Source of the DNA: an uncultured Woeseia sp.
Lineage (GTDB): Bacteria; Pseudomonadota; Gammaproteobacteria; Steroidobacterales; Woeseiaceae
Reading direction: 5' to 3'
NCBI GenBank assembly: GCA_937925605.1
Contig: CALALV010000151.1
Span: 1-8,547 of the forward strand
Length of the DNA: 8,547 bases
This document shows, piece by piece, positions 1-6,201 of the stretch. How positions within the stretch are numbered: position 1 is the stretch's first letter; every line of letters begins with the position of its first letter. The notes beneath the pieces are model-generated. The model did no database searches. It was not told the origin of the DNA and saw only the letters and a program-made list of their open reading frames with translations. A program made the translations under genes and the position numbers.

Positions 1-332
1 CCGCCGGCGCCGAAGTGCTGATGCTCGCCGACGCAGACGGCCGGGTGCCGCTGGCGGCGCTGCTCGCCGAGCTCGCCCGGCGCGAGGTCAACGAGCTGCT
101 GGTCGAGGCCGGACCGCGCCTGTCGGGTGCATTGCTCGAGGCCGGGCTGGTCGACGAACTTGTGATTTATCAGGCGCCCCATATCATGGGCAGCGCGACA
201 CGGCGGCTCGCCGACACGCCGGCGTGGCTGGCGCTCGCCGACCGGCTGGAACTCGAGATCACGGACCGGCGGCAGGTCGGCGGCGATACACGCATAACGG
301 CGCGGCCCGCGGCGCCCGAGGAAACCCCGTAA
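1..332 (+). CDS. ribD: RibD C-terminal (reductase) part, 5' truncated by window edge
   Basis: This is the last ~110 residues of the bifunctional riboflavin protein RibD, read in frame from base 3. RibD deaminates and then reduces the pyrimidine ribosyl intermediate made from GTP. Only the end of the reductase domain is present. The segment LLVEAGPRLSGALLEAGLVD followed by ELVIYQAPHIMGS matches the conserved end of the RibD/HTP reductase fold, where the E-A-G-P motif lies at the substrate/NADPH site. The deaminase domain and true start lie upstream of the window. The gene ends with TAA, 5 bases before ribE, as expected for a rib operon. The GTG and ATG codons near bases 15-21 are internal, not starts. 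The family assignment rests on this C-terminal motif and on the neighbours. Confidence 0.93.
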   Translation, partial: AGAEVLMLADADGRVPLAALLAELARREVNELLVEAGPRLSGALLEAGLVDELVIYQAPHIMGSATRRLADTPAWLALADRLELEITDRRQVGGDTRITARPAAPEETP

Positions 333-337
333 AGACC

Positions 338-979
338 ATGTTTACCGGCATCATCAAGGCCACCGGCGTGCTCGGCGCCGTCGAACAGAAGGGCGGCGAC
401 CGCCGCCTGTGCGTGCGCGCGACCGGTCTGCCCTGGGCGGAATACGCGCTGGGCGACAGCATCGCGGTCAACGGCGTCTGCCTGACGGCCGTGGCCCTGC
501 ACGACGACGGTTTCGACACGGACGTCTCGAACGAGACGCTCGCGGTCACGACGCTCGGCGATCTCGGGCGCGGCAGCCGGGTCAACCTCGAGCCGGCGCT
601 GGCGCTCGGCGAGCGCCTGGGCGGCCACCTGGTCAGCGGGCACGTCGACGGCATCGCGACCGTCGAGTCCCGCCGCAACAACGGCCGGGCGATCGACTAC
701 GGCTTCCGCGTGCCGCCCGAACTCGCGCGCTACATCGCGCGCAAGGGCTCGGTGGCGATCGACGGCGTCAGCCTTACCATTAACGCAGTATCCGCCGACG
801 GCTTCGGCGTCACTATCATTCCGCACACTCAGGAAGAGACGATCTTCGGCACCTACCGGCAGGGCACGCGGGTCAACGTCGAGGTCGACATGCTCGCTCG
901 CTACCTCGAACGCCTGCTCGGCGCGGACGGCAAGGACGGGCTCACCCGCGAGACACTCGAGGCACACGGTTATGTCTGA
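338..979 (+). CDS. ribE: Riboflavin synthase, alpha subunit type
   Basis: This 213-residue protein catalyses the last riboflavin step, dismutating two 6,7-dimethyl-8-ribityllumazine molecules to riboflavin and the pyrimidine dione. It shows the family's two tandem lumazine-binding barrels. Barrel 1 begins with the MFTGI N-terminus and has GDSIAVNGVCLT (residues 39-50, with Cys48) and GGHLVSGHVDG (95-105). Barrel 2 has the matching KGSVAIDGVSLT (136-147), then IIPHT (160-164) and NVEVD (180-184). The C-terminal helix that forms the trimer is present, and the length is typical. ATG at 338 is chosen because MFTGI is the invariant family start; a GAGGAAA stretch at 318-324 is a somewhat distant ribosome binding site. 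The 3' end overlaps ribBX by 8 bases. It is a cytoplasmic enzyme that takes the lumazine product of RibH, encoded two genes downstream. Confidence 0.97.
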   Translation: MFTGIIKATGVLGAVEQKGGDRRLCVRATGLPWAEYALGDSIAVNGVCLTAVALHDDGFDTDVSNETLAVTTLGDLGRGSRVNLEPALALGERLGGHLVSGHVDGIATVESRRNNGRAIDYGFRVPPELARYIARKGSVAIDGVSLTINAVSADGFGVTIIPHTQEETIFGTYRQGTRVNVEVDMLARYLERLLGADGKDGLTRETLEAHGYV

Positions 980-2114
980 CACCACCCCTCATCCCCGCGC
1001 CGCGGGCCAGACCTTCTCGCCGATCGAGGAGATCATCGCCGACATCCGCGACGGCAAGATGGTCATCATGGTCGACGACGAGAACCGCGAGAACGAGGGC
1101 GACCTGATCATGGCCGCCGAGAAAGTCAGGCCCGAGGACATCAACTACATGGCGCGCTACGGGCGCGGGCTGATCTGCCTGACGCTCAGCCGCGAGCGCT
1201 GCCGGCAGCTGCGCCTGCCGCTGATGGTCGACGACACGGACCGCCATCACGCGACCAATTTCACGCTGTCGATCGAGGCCGCCGAGGGCATCACCACCGG
1301 CATCTCGGCGCACGACCGGGCGCGCACAGTGCGCGCGGCCGTGGCACCCGGCGCCAAGCCGGAGGACCTGCGCCAGCCAGGCCATATCTTCCCGGTCATG
1401 GCACAGCCGGGCGGCGTGCTGACCCGCGCCGGGCACACGGAAGCCGGCTGCGACCTGGCGCGGCTTGCCGGCCTCGAACCCGCCGCGACGATCGTCGAAA
1501 TCCTGAACGAGGACGGCACGATGGCGCGCCGGCCCGACCTCGAAAACTTCGCCCGCCAGCACGGCGTGAAGATCGGCACGATCGCCGACCTGATCCGCTA
1601 CCGGCTTGCGAAGGAGCAGTTCATCGACCGCATCGCCGAGCAGCCGGTGACCACGCAACACGGCGAGTTCCGGATGTTCTGCTATGACGACCTCGTCAAC
1701 CGCACCGTGCACATCGCGCTGGTCAAGGGCGATCTCGACGGCGCCGACGCGCCGCTCGTGCGCGTCCAGCTGCAGGACACGCTCGGCGACGTGATCGGCG
1801 TTGCGAGCAAGAGGCTCGGCTGGCCGGTATCGGGCGCGATCGCGCGCATCGCCCGCGAGGATGCGGGCGTACTGATCGTGCTGCGCGACCAGGAGAGTTC
1901 GCGCGAACTGATGGAGGCCGTGCGCGATCTCGCGCGGCCGGACGACGAGCTCAAGCTGCGCCGCAGCGGCGACGCGGTACTTCGCACCTACGGCATCGGC
2001 GCGCAGATACTGCGCGATCTCGGCGTGCACCGCATGCGCGTGCTGTCGGCGCCGAAGCAGATGCAGGCAATCTCGGGCTTCGACCTCGAGGTCACCGAGT
2101 GGGTCGAGCAATGA
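972..2114 (+). CDS. ribBX: 3,4-dihydroxy-2-butanone-4-phosphate synthase with degenerate GTP cyclohydrolase II-like domain (RibBX type)
   Basis: A 380-residue two-domain protein. Residues ~15-212 are a complete RibB domain, which converts ribulose 5-phosphate to dihydroxybutanone phosphate: acidic metal-site motif DDENRENEGDL (35-45), IEAAEGITTGISAHDR (101-116), the RPGH-like QPGHIFP (135-141) and GHTEAGCDL (154-162). Residues ~215-375 resemble the RibA fold, with DTLGDVIG (269-276), RTYGIGAQILRDLGV (338-352) and SGFDLEV near the end. However, the zinc-binding cysteines expected around the GDV motif are absent, and the catalytic RQEGRGIG segment is replaced by RDQESSREL (305-313). The protein therefore should not act as GTP cyclohydrolase II, and a true ribA must lie elsewhere. 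This matches the RibBX variant known in Proteobacteria, whose X domain has no established function. ATG at 972 overlaps the ribE end and has GAGG at 959-962. The stop overlaps the ribH start (ATGA). Confidence 0.93.
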   Translation: MSDTTPHPRAAGQTFSPIEEIIADIRDGKMVIMVDDENRENEGDLIMAAEKVRPEDINYMARYGRGLICLTLSRERCRQLRLPLMVDDTDRHHATNFTLSIEAAEGITTGISAHDRARTVRAAVAPGAKPEDLRQPGHIFPVMAQPGGVLTRAGHTEAGCDLARLAGLEPAATIVEILNEDGTMARRPDLENFARQHGVKIGTIADLIRYRLAKEQFIDRIAEQPVTTQHGEFRMFCYDDLVNRTVHIALVKGDLDGADAPLVRVQLQDTLGDVIGVASKRLGWPVSGAIARIAREDAGVLIVLRDQESSRELMEAVRDLARPDDELKLRRSGDAVLRTYGIGAQILRDLGVHRMRVLSAPKQMQAISGFDLEVTEWVEQ

Positions 2115-2602
2115 CGACGGGGCAGGGCATGGACAACATCCGCACGATCGAGGGCGAACTGTCGGCGCGCGACCTGCGCATCGCGCTGGTCGCCTCGCGC
2201 TTCAACGAGTTCATCGTCGAGTCGCTGATCCGCGGCGCGGTCGGCTGCCTGCGCCGGCACGGCGCGGCCGACGCCGACATCGAGCTCGTGTGGGTGCCCG
2301 GTGCCTTCGAGCTGCCGCTCGCGGTCGAGGCCGTGGCCGCGTCGCGCCGCGCCGACGGCATCGTCGCGCTCGGCGCCGTGATCCGCGGCGGCACGCCGCA
2401 CTTCGATTACGTCGCCGGCGAGTGCGTGAGCGGCATCGCCGCGGCCGGGCAGAAGCACGGCATCCCGGTCGGCTTCGGCGTCCTGACCGTCGACACGATC
2501 GAGCAGGCGATCGAGCGCGCCGGCACCAAGGCCGGCAACAAGGGCGAGGAGGCCGCGCTCGCGGTGATCGAGACCGTCAGCGTCCTGCGCAAGCTCGGCT
2601 GA
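2111..2602 (+). CDS. ribH: 6,7-dimethyl-8-ribityllumazine synthase
   Basis: A 163-residue lumazine synthase, which condenses dihydroxybutanone phosphate (from RibB) with the pyrimidine product of RibD to give the substrate of RibE. Visible motifs are RFNEF (30-34), VPGAFELP (62-69), IRGGTPHFDYV (91-101, with the expected active-site His97), GVLT (123-126) and ERAGTKAGNKG (135-145). Length and motif order are standard for a shell-forming bacterial RibH. The start at 2111 is chosen because its ATGA overlaps the ribBX stop, which suggests translational coupling. The in-frame ATG at 2129 would give a protein starting MDNIRTIEGEL, aligning equally well with the E. coli N-terminus, and it has a GGGG stretch about 6 bases upstream, so the first six residues are uncertain. 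Cytoplasmic. Confidence 0.96.
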   Translation: MTTGQGMDNIRTIEGELSARDLRIALVASRFNEFIVESLIRGAVGCLRRHGAADADIELVWVPGAFELPLAVEAVAASRRADGIVALGAVIRGGTPHFDYVAGECVSGIAAAGQKHGIPVGFGVLTVDTIEQAIERAGTKAGNKGEEAALAVIETVSVLRKLG

Positions 2603-2625
2603 GCGCGGCAGGCGAGCAGGTCGCG

Positions 2626-2643
2626 ATGAGCATCCCACGATGA
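2626..2643 (+). other. Possible 5-codon leader ORF coupled to nusB
   Basis: ATG at 2626 opens a frame reading MSIPR whose TGA (2641-2643) overlaps the nusB start codon ATG (2640-2642) as ATGA. The best ribosome-binding-like sequence in the ribH-nusB gap, AGCAGG (2615-2620), is correctly spaced for this mini-ORF (5 bases) but too far (19 bases) from the nusB ATG. This suggests that ribosomes could start here and reinitiate at nusB. A frame this short can easily arise by chance. Confidence 0.25.
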
Positions 2644-3074
2644 GCAAGGCGCCCGGACGCCGCGGGCGCGCGCGCGAACTCGTCGTGCAGGCCCTCTACC
2701 AGATGCACATCGCCGGGCACGGCCGCGGCGAGCTGCTTCGCCAGTTCAAGGAGCGACCCGAGTACGCCCGCGTCGAGCAGTCCTTCTTCGACGAGGCCAT
2801 CACCGGCATCTGCGACAAGCGCGCCGAGCTCGACGCGATCATTGCCAGCCACGCGGACCGTCCGCTCGAACAGCTCGACCCGGTCGAGCACGGCATCCTG
2901 CTGCTCGGCACCTGGGAGTTGTCCGAGCGCATCGACGTGCCGTACCGCGTCGTCATCAACGAGGCCGTCAACCTGTCGAAGCGCTTCGGCGCGGCGGACG
3001 GGCACAAGTTCATCAACGCGCTGCTCGACCGGGCGGCGCCGGCGCTGCGCGCGGCGGAGTGCGGCCGTAGCTGA
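2640..3074 (+). CDS. nusB: Transcription antitermination factor NusB
   Basis: A 144-residue all-helical RNA-binding protein that acts with NusE (ribosomal protein S10) on boxA RNA in rRNA antitermination complexes. The N-terminal Arg-rich segment GRRGRARELVVQALYQ (6-21) matches the RNA-binding start of NusB. It is followed by LDPVEHGILLLGTWEL (79-94) and VPYRVVINEAVNLSKRFGAAD (100-120), which leads into GHKFINALLD (121-130), the family's signature end. Length is typical (about 140). ATG at 2640 is the first in-frame start and gives the normal N-terminus, but it has no well-placed ribosome binding site of its own; a small upstream ORF may supply translation. A position between ribH and thiL is the usual proteobacterial arrangement. 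Cytoplasmic. Confidence 0.96.
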   Translation: MSKAPGRRGRARELVVQALYQMHIAGHGRGELLRQFKERPEYARVEQSFFDEAITGICDKRAELDAIIASHADRPLEQLDPVEHGILLLGTWELSERIDVPYRVVINEAVNLSKRFGAADGHKFINALLDRAAPALRAAECGRS

Positions 3075-3084
3075 GGCCGCAGCG

Positions 3085-4044
3085 ATGGACGAGTTCGCGC
3101 TGATCGACCGCTACTTCCGGCGCGCGGGCGGCAGCGGCGTAGCGCTCGGCGTCGGCGACGACGGCGCCGTCCTCGAGCCGCCCGCCGGCCGCAACCTGGT
3201 CGCGGTCGTGGATACCCTGGTCGCCGGCGTGCACTACCCGGACGACCTGCCGGCCGCCGACGTCGGATTTCGCGCCGTCGCCGTCAATCTCTCCGACCTT
3301 GCCGCCATGGGCGCCGAGCCTGCCTGGATGACCCTCGCGCTGACGCTGCCGGCGGCCGACGCCGACTGGCTCGATGCATTCGCCGCCGGGCTGTTCGCGG
3401 CGGCCGACGAGCACGGCGTCGCGCTGGTCGGCGGCGATACGACCCGCGGACCTGCGACCGTCGTCAGCGTCCAGCTGCTCGGCCACACGGAGCCGGGGCG
3501 CGAGCTGCGCCGCGCGGGCGCCCGGCCGGGCGACCTCATGTATCTCAGCGGTCATCCCGGCGACGCGGCCGCGGGGCTCGCCGCCTGGCAGTCCGGTCAG
3601 CGCGACGGCCCGCTGGTCGGAAAATTCCGGCGCCCGGCTGCGCGCGTCGCGCTGGGGCAGGCGGCGGCCGGTCTCGCGAGCGCCGCGATCGACGTCTCCG
3701 ACGGCCTCGCCGCCGATCTCGGCCACGTCCTCGCCGCGTCCGGCTGCGCGGCCGTCATCGACGTCGAGGACCTGCCACTGTCGGACGCACTGCTCGCGGC
3801 CGTCGGCGCCGAACGGGCGCTCGACCTCGCGCTCGGCGGCGGCGACGACTACGAGCTGTGTATTGCCGTGCCGGCGGGCGCGGAGGCCGCGTTCCGCGAG
3901 GCCGCCGCGGCGACGGCGACGCCGGTCACGGCGATCGGCCGGTTCCGCGAGGGCGCCGGGCTGCAATTCAAGCGCGGCGGCCGGCGGTTCGAGCCGGGCG
4001 TGCGCGGCTACCGGCATTTCGCCGCCCCCGGAGAGCCGACGTGA
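3085..4044 (+). CDS. thiL: Thiamine-monophosphate kinase
   Basis: A 319-residue enzyme that phosphorylates thiamine monophosphate with ATP to give the cofactor thiamine diphosphate. It belongs to the PurM/AIRS-like ATPase fold. Signature segments in order are EFALIDRYF (3-11), the metal-binding GVGDDGAVL (22-30), DTLVAGVH (43-50), AVNLSDLAAMGA (67-78), GGDTTRGP (116-123), AAIDVSDGLAADLGH (200-214), GGGDDYELC (251-259) and the late GYRHFA. All acidic metal/ATP residues expected for ThiL are visible, and the length is standard. The start at 3085 gives the family N-terminus and has TGAGG about 8 bases upstream, formed partly by the nusB stop. The last codons overlap the pgpA start (GTGA). The protein is unusually Ala-rich, in keeping with the high-GC genome. 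Cytoplasmic. Confidence 0.96.
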   Translation: MDEFALIDRYFRRAGGSGVALGVGDDGAVLEPPAGRNLVAVVDTLVAGVHYPDDLPAADVGFRAVAVNLSDLAAMGAEPAWMTLALTLPAADADWLDAFAAGLFAAADEHGVALVGGDTTRGPATVVSVQLLGHTEPGRELRRAGARPGDLMYLSGHPGDAAAGLAAWQSGQRDGPLVGKFRRPAARVALGQAAAGLASAAIDVSDGLAADLGHVLAASGCAAVIDVEDLPLSDALLAAVGAERALDLALGGGDDYELCIAVPAGAEAAFREAAAATATPVTAIGRFREGAGLQFKRGGRRFEPGVRGYRHFAAPGEPT

Positions 4045-4523
4045 AGGGCGCCGAGCTGCGCCGCACGGTGCTGCGCAGCCCGGTGTGCCTGCTGGCCTTC
4101 GGCTTCGGCACGGGGCTCGCGCCGAAGGCACCCGGAACGGTCGGCACGCTGGTCGGGGTCGCCTTCGCGGCGCTCGCGCTGCCGCTCGAGCTGCCGCTCC
4201 GCTTCGCGCTCGGCGTGCTGCTGGTCGCGGGCGGCTTCTGGCTCTGCGGGGCGGCCGCGCGGCGGGTCGGCGTGCACGATCACCCGGGCATCGTCTGGGA
4301 CGAAATCGCGGCCGTCTACTGGGTCCTGCAGGTGGCCCCGGCGGAGCCGGCCTGGTGGCTGGCAGGCTTTGTTTTATTTAGGTTTTTTGACATCGCCAAG
4401 CCGTGGCCGATTCGCGACCTGGATCACAGACTGCACGGCGGGGCCGGCATTATGCTGGACGACCTCGCAGCCGGTCTCTACGCGGCAGTTTTGCTCGCCC
4501 TGGGAGTCCGGTTTTGGTCATGA
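4041..4523 (+). CDS. pgpA: Phosphatidylglycerophosphatase A
   Basis: A 160-residue inner-membrane phosphatase that dephosphorylates phosphatidylglycerol phosphate to phosphatidylglycerol. Conserved blocks are GTGLAPKAPGTVGTL (23-37), HDHPGIVWDE (79-88), FRFFDIAKPWPI (113-124) and GGAGIMLDDLAAG (133-145); the acidic residues in these blocks are the probable Mg/catalytic site. Hydrophobic stretches around 36-46, 53-70, 89-98 and 145-157 fit a small multi-pass membrane protein. GTG at 4041 is chosen because it overlaps the thiL stop and gives the usual N-terminus (LRSPVCLLAFGFGTG). Codons 110-116 are markedly AT-rich (TTT, GTT, TTA, AGG), unlike the surrounding TTC/CTG-dominated usage. The thiL-pgpA pairing is common in gammaproteobacteria. 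Confidence 0.95.
   Translation: MKGAELRRTVLRSPVCLLAFGFGTGLAPKAPGTVGTLVGVAFAALALPLELPLRFALGVLLVAGGFWLCGAAARRVGVHDHPGIVWDEIAAVYWVLQVAPAEPAWWLAGFVLFRFFDIAKPWPIRDLDHRLHGGAGIMLDDLAAGLYAAVLLALGVRFWS
4368..4390 (+). other. AT-rich island with rare codons inside pgpA
   Basis: Nineteen of these 23 bases are A or T, in a region otherwise strongly GC-rich. The island encodes the conserved FVLFRFF block of PgpA with TTT, TTA and AGG, whereas the earlier Phe codons in the gene are TTC. It contains a T6 run (4383-4388) and ends in TTGACA (4387-4392), a perfect -35 hexamer, although no good -10 follows at 16-18 bases. It could be part of an internal promoter for the downstream kinase, a translation-slowing patch, or a relic of codon drift. 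Confidence 0.35.
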
Positions 4524-4538
4524 TGCAGACGGATCTCT

Positions 4539-5846
4539 ATGACTGGCAATGTCACCCCGATCAAGCGCGCAAGCGACGTCCCCGCGAAGATCGGCAAGTA
4601 CGTCATCATCAACAAGGTCGGGCAGGGAAGCACCGGTACGGTGTACCTGTCGCATGACCCGTATTATCGCCGCGACGTAGCGATCAAGGTCTACAACATC
4701 GAGGAAGACGCCGACCCGGACCGGGCCCGCGTCTCCCGCAAGATGTTCTTCAACGAAGCCCACATGGTGGGCATGCTGCAGCACCCGAACATCCTGCCGA
4801 TCTACGACGCCGGCGAAGAAGACGGCAGCTACTACGTCGTCACCGAGCACATCCAGGGCGCCCGCACGCTGGCCGCCTACTGCCGGCCCGACAACCTGCT
4901 GCGCATCGACGACGTCGTCGAGATCATCTACAAGTGCGCGAAGGCGCTGCACTACGCGCACGGCCGCGGCGTCATCCACCGCGACATCAAGCCCTCGAAC
5001 ATCATGCTGACGATCGACAACGACGTCCGCATCATCGATTTCGGGATCGCGATCTGCAACGACTCCGAGGTGTCGCGCATCGAGGGCATCGCCGGCAGCC
5101 CGAGCTACATGTCGCCGGAGCAGGTGCAATCGGAAGAACTGACGCCGCGTTCCGACATCTATTCGCTCGGTGCCGTGCTCTACGAACTGCTGACCGGTTT
5201 CCGGCCGTTCCGGGCCGACAACCTGTCGAAGCTCCTGCACCAGATCGTCTACGCGACGCCGCCGCCGATCCATACCTACCGCGACGACGTCCCCGAGGAA
5301 CTGGAAAACGTCGTCGCCGCGACCATGCACAAGGACCCGGGCAAGCGCTGCGCGTCCGGCAACGTCCTCGCCGCGGACCTGACCCGCGTCTACCAGGACC
5401 TGCGCGCGAAATACGACAGCCTGGACAACCAGGAGCATTTCGACCTGCTGCGTACGTTGACCTTCTTCCACGAGTTCTCGCACGCCGAGATCTGGGAAGT
5501 GCTGCGCGCGAGCGACTGGCACGAGTACCGGGACGAAGAGGACATCGTGCGCGAAGGCGAGATGGATGACCGCTTCTACATCATCGTGTCGGGCAAGGCC
5601 TCGGTCGAGGCCAACGGTAAAAAGCTCGGCGTGCTCGAGCCCGGCTCCTGCTTCGGCGAGACCAGCTACGTGCGCGGCGCCAAGCGCACGGCTTCGATCC
5701 GCGCGCTCGGCCCGGTGACGATACTCAGGGTCAGCTCGACGCTGATGGAGCAGGTCTCGTCGTCCTGCCAGCTGCGCTTCAACAAGGTCTTCCTGCGCTC
5801 GCTGATCACGCGCCTGCAGGGCGACGGCCGCGCCGAGACGTCCTGA
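4539..5846 (+). CDS. Ser/Thr protein kinase with C-terminal cyclic-nucleotide-binding domain
   Basis: A 435-residue soluble protein with no signal peptide or membrane segment. Residues ~19-285 form a complete Hanks-type kinase: Gly loop GQGSTG (28-33), VAIK with Lys50, helix-C Glu73, HRDIKPSN (147-154), DFG (167-169), activation segment ending MSPEQ (191-195), SDIYSLG (205-211) and Arg270. All catalytic residues are present, so activity is expected. Residues ~303-425 form a cNMP-binding domain: GEMDDRFYIIVSGKASV (340-356), then the phosphate-binding cassette FGETSYVRGAKRTAS (372-386) with Glu374 and Arg383 at the expected spacing. I infer a kinase gated by cAMP or cGMP. The order (kinase then CNB) is the reverse of eukaryotic PKG. 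It starts 15 bases after pgpA with a weak ribosome binding site (GGAT), so it probably shares the rib-nusB-thiL-pgpA transcript. Substrates cannot be deduced. Confidence 0.93.
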   Translation: MTGNVTPIKRASDVPAKIGKYVIINKVGQGSTGTVYLSHDPYYRRDVAIKVYNIEEDADPDRARVSRKMFFNEAHMVGMLQHPNILPIYDAGEEDGSYYVVTEHIQGARTLAAYCRPDNLLRIDDVVEIIYKCAKALHYAHGRGVIHRDIKPSNIMLTIDNDVRIIDFGIAICNDSEVSRIEGIAGSPSYMSPEQVQSEELTPRSDIYSLGAVLYELLTGFRPFRADNLSKLLHQIVYATPPPIHTYRDDVPEELENVVAATMHKDPGKRCASGNVLAADLTRVYQDLRAKYDSLDNQEHFDLLRTLTFFHEFSHAEIWEVLRASDWHEYRDEEDIVREGEMDDRFYIIVSGKASVEANGKKLGVLEPGSCFGETSYVRGAKRTASIRALGPVTILRVSSTLMEQVSSSCQLRFNKVFLRSLITRLQGDGRAETS

Positions 5847-5865
5847 GCCGCCGGCGCGTCATGCG

Positions 5866-6111
5866 CTAGTCGTCAGCGTCCTCGCCGAAGGCCTCGAGGT
5901 CTTCCCCGCCGCCGGCCGACTTCGTCAGCACCTCGACGCGCTGTTCCGCGTCCTTAAGCGCCGCCTGGCATTCGCGCGTGAGCTTTATGCCCTGCTCGAA
6001 TTTCTGCATGGCCTTCTCGAGCGGCAGCTCGCCGTTTTCGAGTTCCTCGACCAGCTGCTCCAGCTGGCTCAGCGATTTCTCGAGATCAATGTCTTTTTTC
6101 CGCGTGGGCAT
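5866..6111 (-). CDS. xseB: Exodeoxyribonuclease VII small subunit
   Basis: An 81-residue helical protein that binds in several copies to XseA to form exonuclease VII, a single-strand-specific nuclease. The family core is clear: LEQLVEELENGELPLEKAMQ (17-36) followed by KFEQGIKLTRECQAALKDAEQRVE (residues 37-60), predicted as a helical hairpin or coiled coil. The acidic Gly/Asp/Glu tail (68-81) is typical. Length is normal. ATG (complement of 6109-6111) is the only sensible start; its ribosome binding site is weak. The gene is convergent with the kinase gene (19 bases between stops) and divergent from rubrerythrin, so it is a single-gene unit here. In many proteobacteria xseB precedes ispA and dxs; neither is present in this window. 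Confidence 0.95.
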   Translation of the reverse strand: MPTRKKDIDLEKSLSQLEQLVEELENGELPLEKAMQKFEQGIKLTRECQAALKDAEQRVEVLTKSAGGGEDLEAFGEDADD

Positions 6112-6150
6112 CGGCGCGTCCGTACTGTCCGGTTCCGGTAACGGAGCGCT

Positions 6151-6180
6151 ACGCTAACCGTGCAGCCGGGTGCCGGTCAA
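6151..6180 (-). promoter_or_regulatory. Candidate sigma-70 promoter for xseB
   Basis: On the minus strand TTGACC (6175-6180, complement) is followed after 18 bases by TAGCGT (6151-6156, complement), placing transcription start near 6143, about 30 bases upstream of the xseB ATG. The -35 is good and the -10 is weak but keeps the key T-A...T positions. Its -35 lies in one arm of an inverted repeat whose other arm holds the rubrerythrin -35. Confidence 0.35.
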
Positions 6181-6201
6181 CGCAGGCCGCGTCGCGTTGA
6201 C
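6176..6201. repeat. 8-bp perfect inverted repeat between divergent promoters
   Basis: GTCAACGC (6176-6183) and GCGTTGAC (6194-6201) are exact reverse complements separated by 10 bases. Each arm contains TTGAC reading outward, so the dyad positions the -35 elements of xseB (left) and rubrerythrin (right) symmetrically. It could bind a dimeric regulator acting on both genes, or simply reflect two well-matched -35 elements. Confidence 0.6.

Noticed and set aside
333..337. FMN riboswitch in the rib gene row
   Set aside because: The rib genes are packed with almost no leader space, and no RFN-type conserved stems are seen; any riboswitch would be upstream of the window or at another locus.
942..2111. 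A 389-codon open frame on the minus strand opposite ribBX
   Set aside because: It mirrors the strong codon bias of ribBX in a GC-rich genome, shows no recognisable domain, and the plus-strand protein is clearly conserved.
972..2114. Calling the gene a bifunctional ribBA with GTP cyclohydrolase II activity
   Set aside because: The zinc cysteines and the RQEGRGIG catalytic loop are missing from the C-terminal domain.
4361..4377. Sigma-54 (-24/-12) promoter near TGGCAGG in pgpA
   Set aside because: The -12 TTGC element is not present at the required distance.
5847..5866. Bidirectional terminator between the kinase gene and xseB
   Set aside because: Only a 4-bp GCGC repeat is present, with no T-run on either strand.
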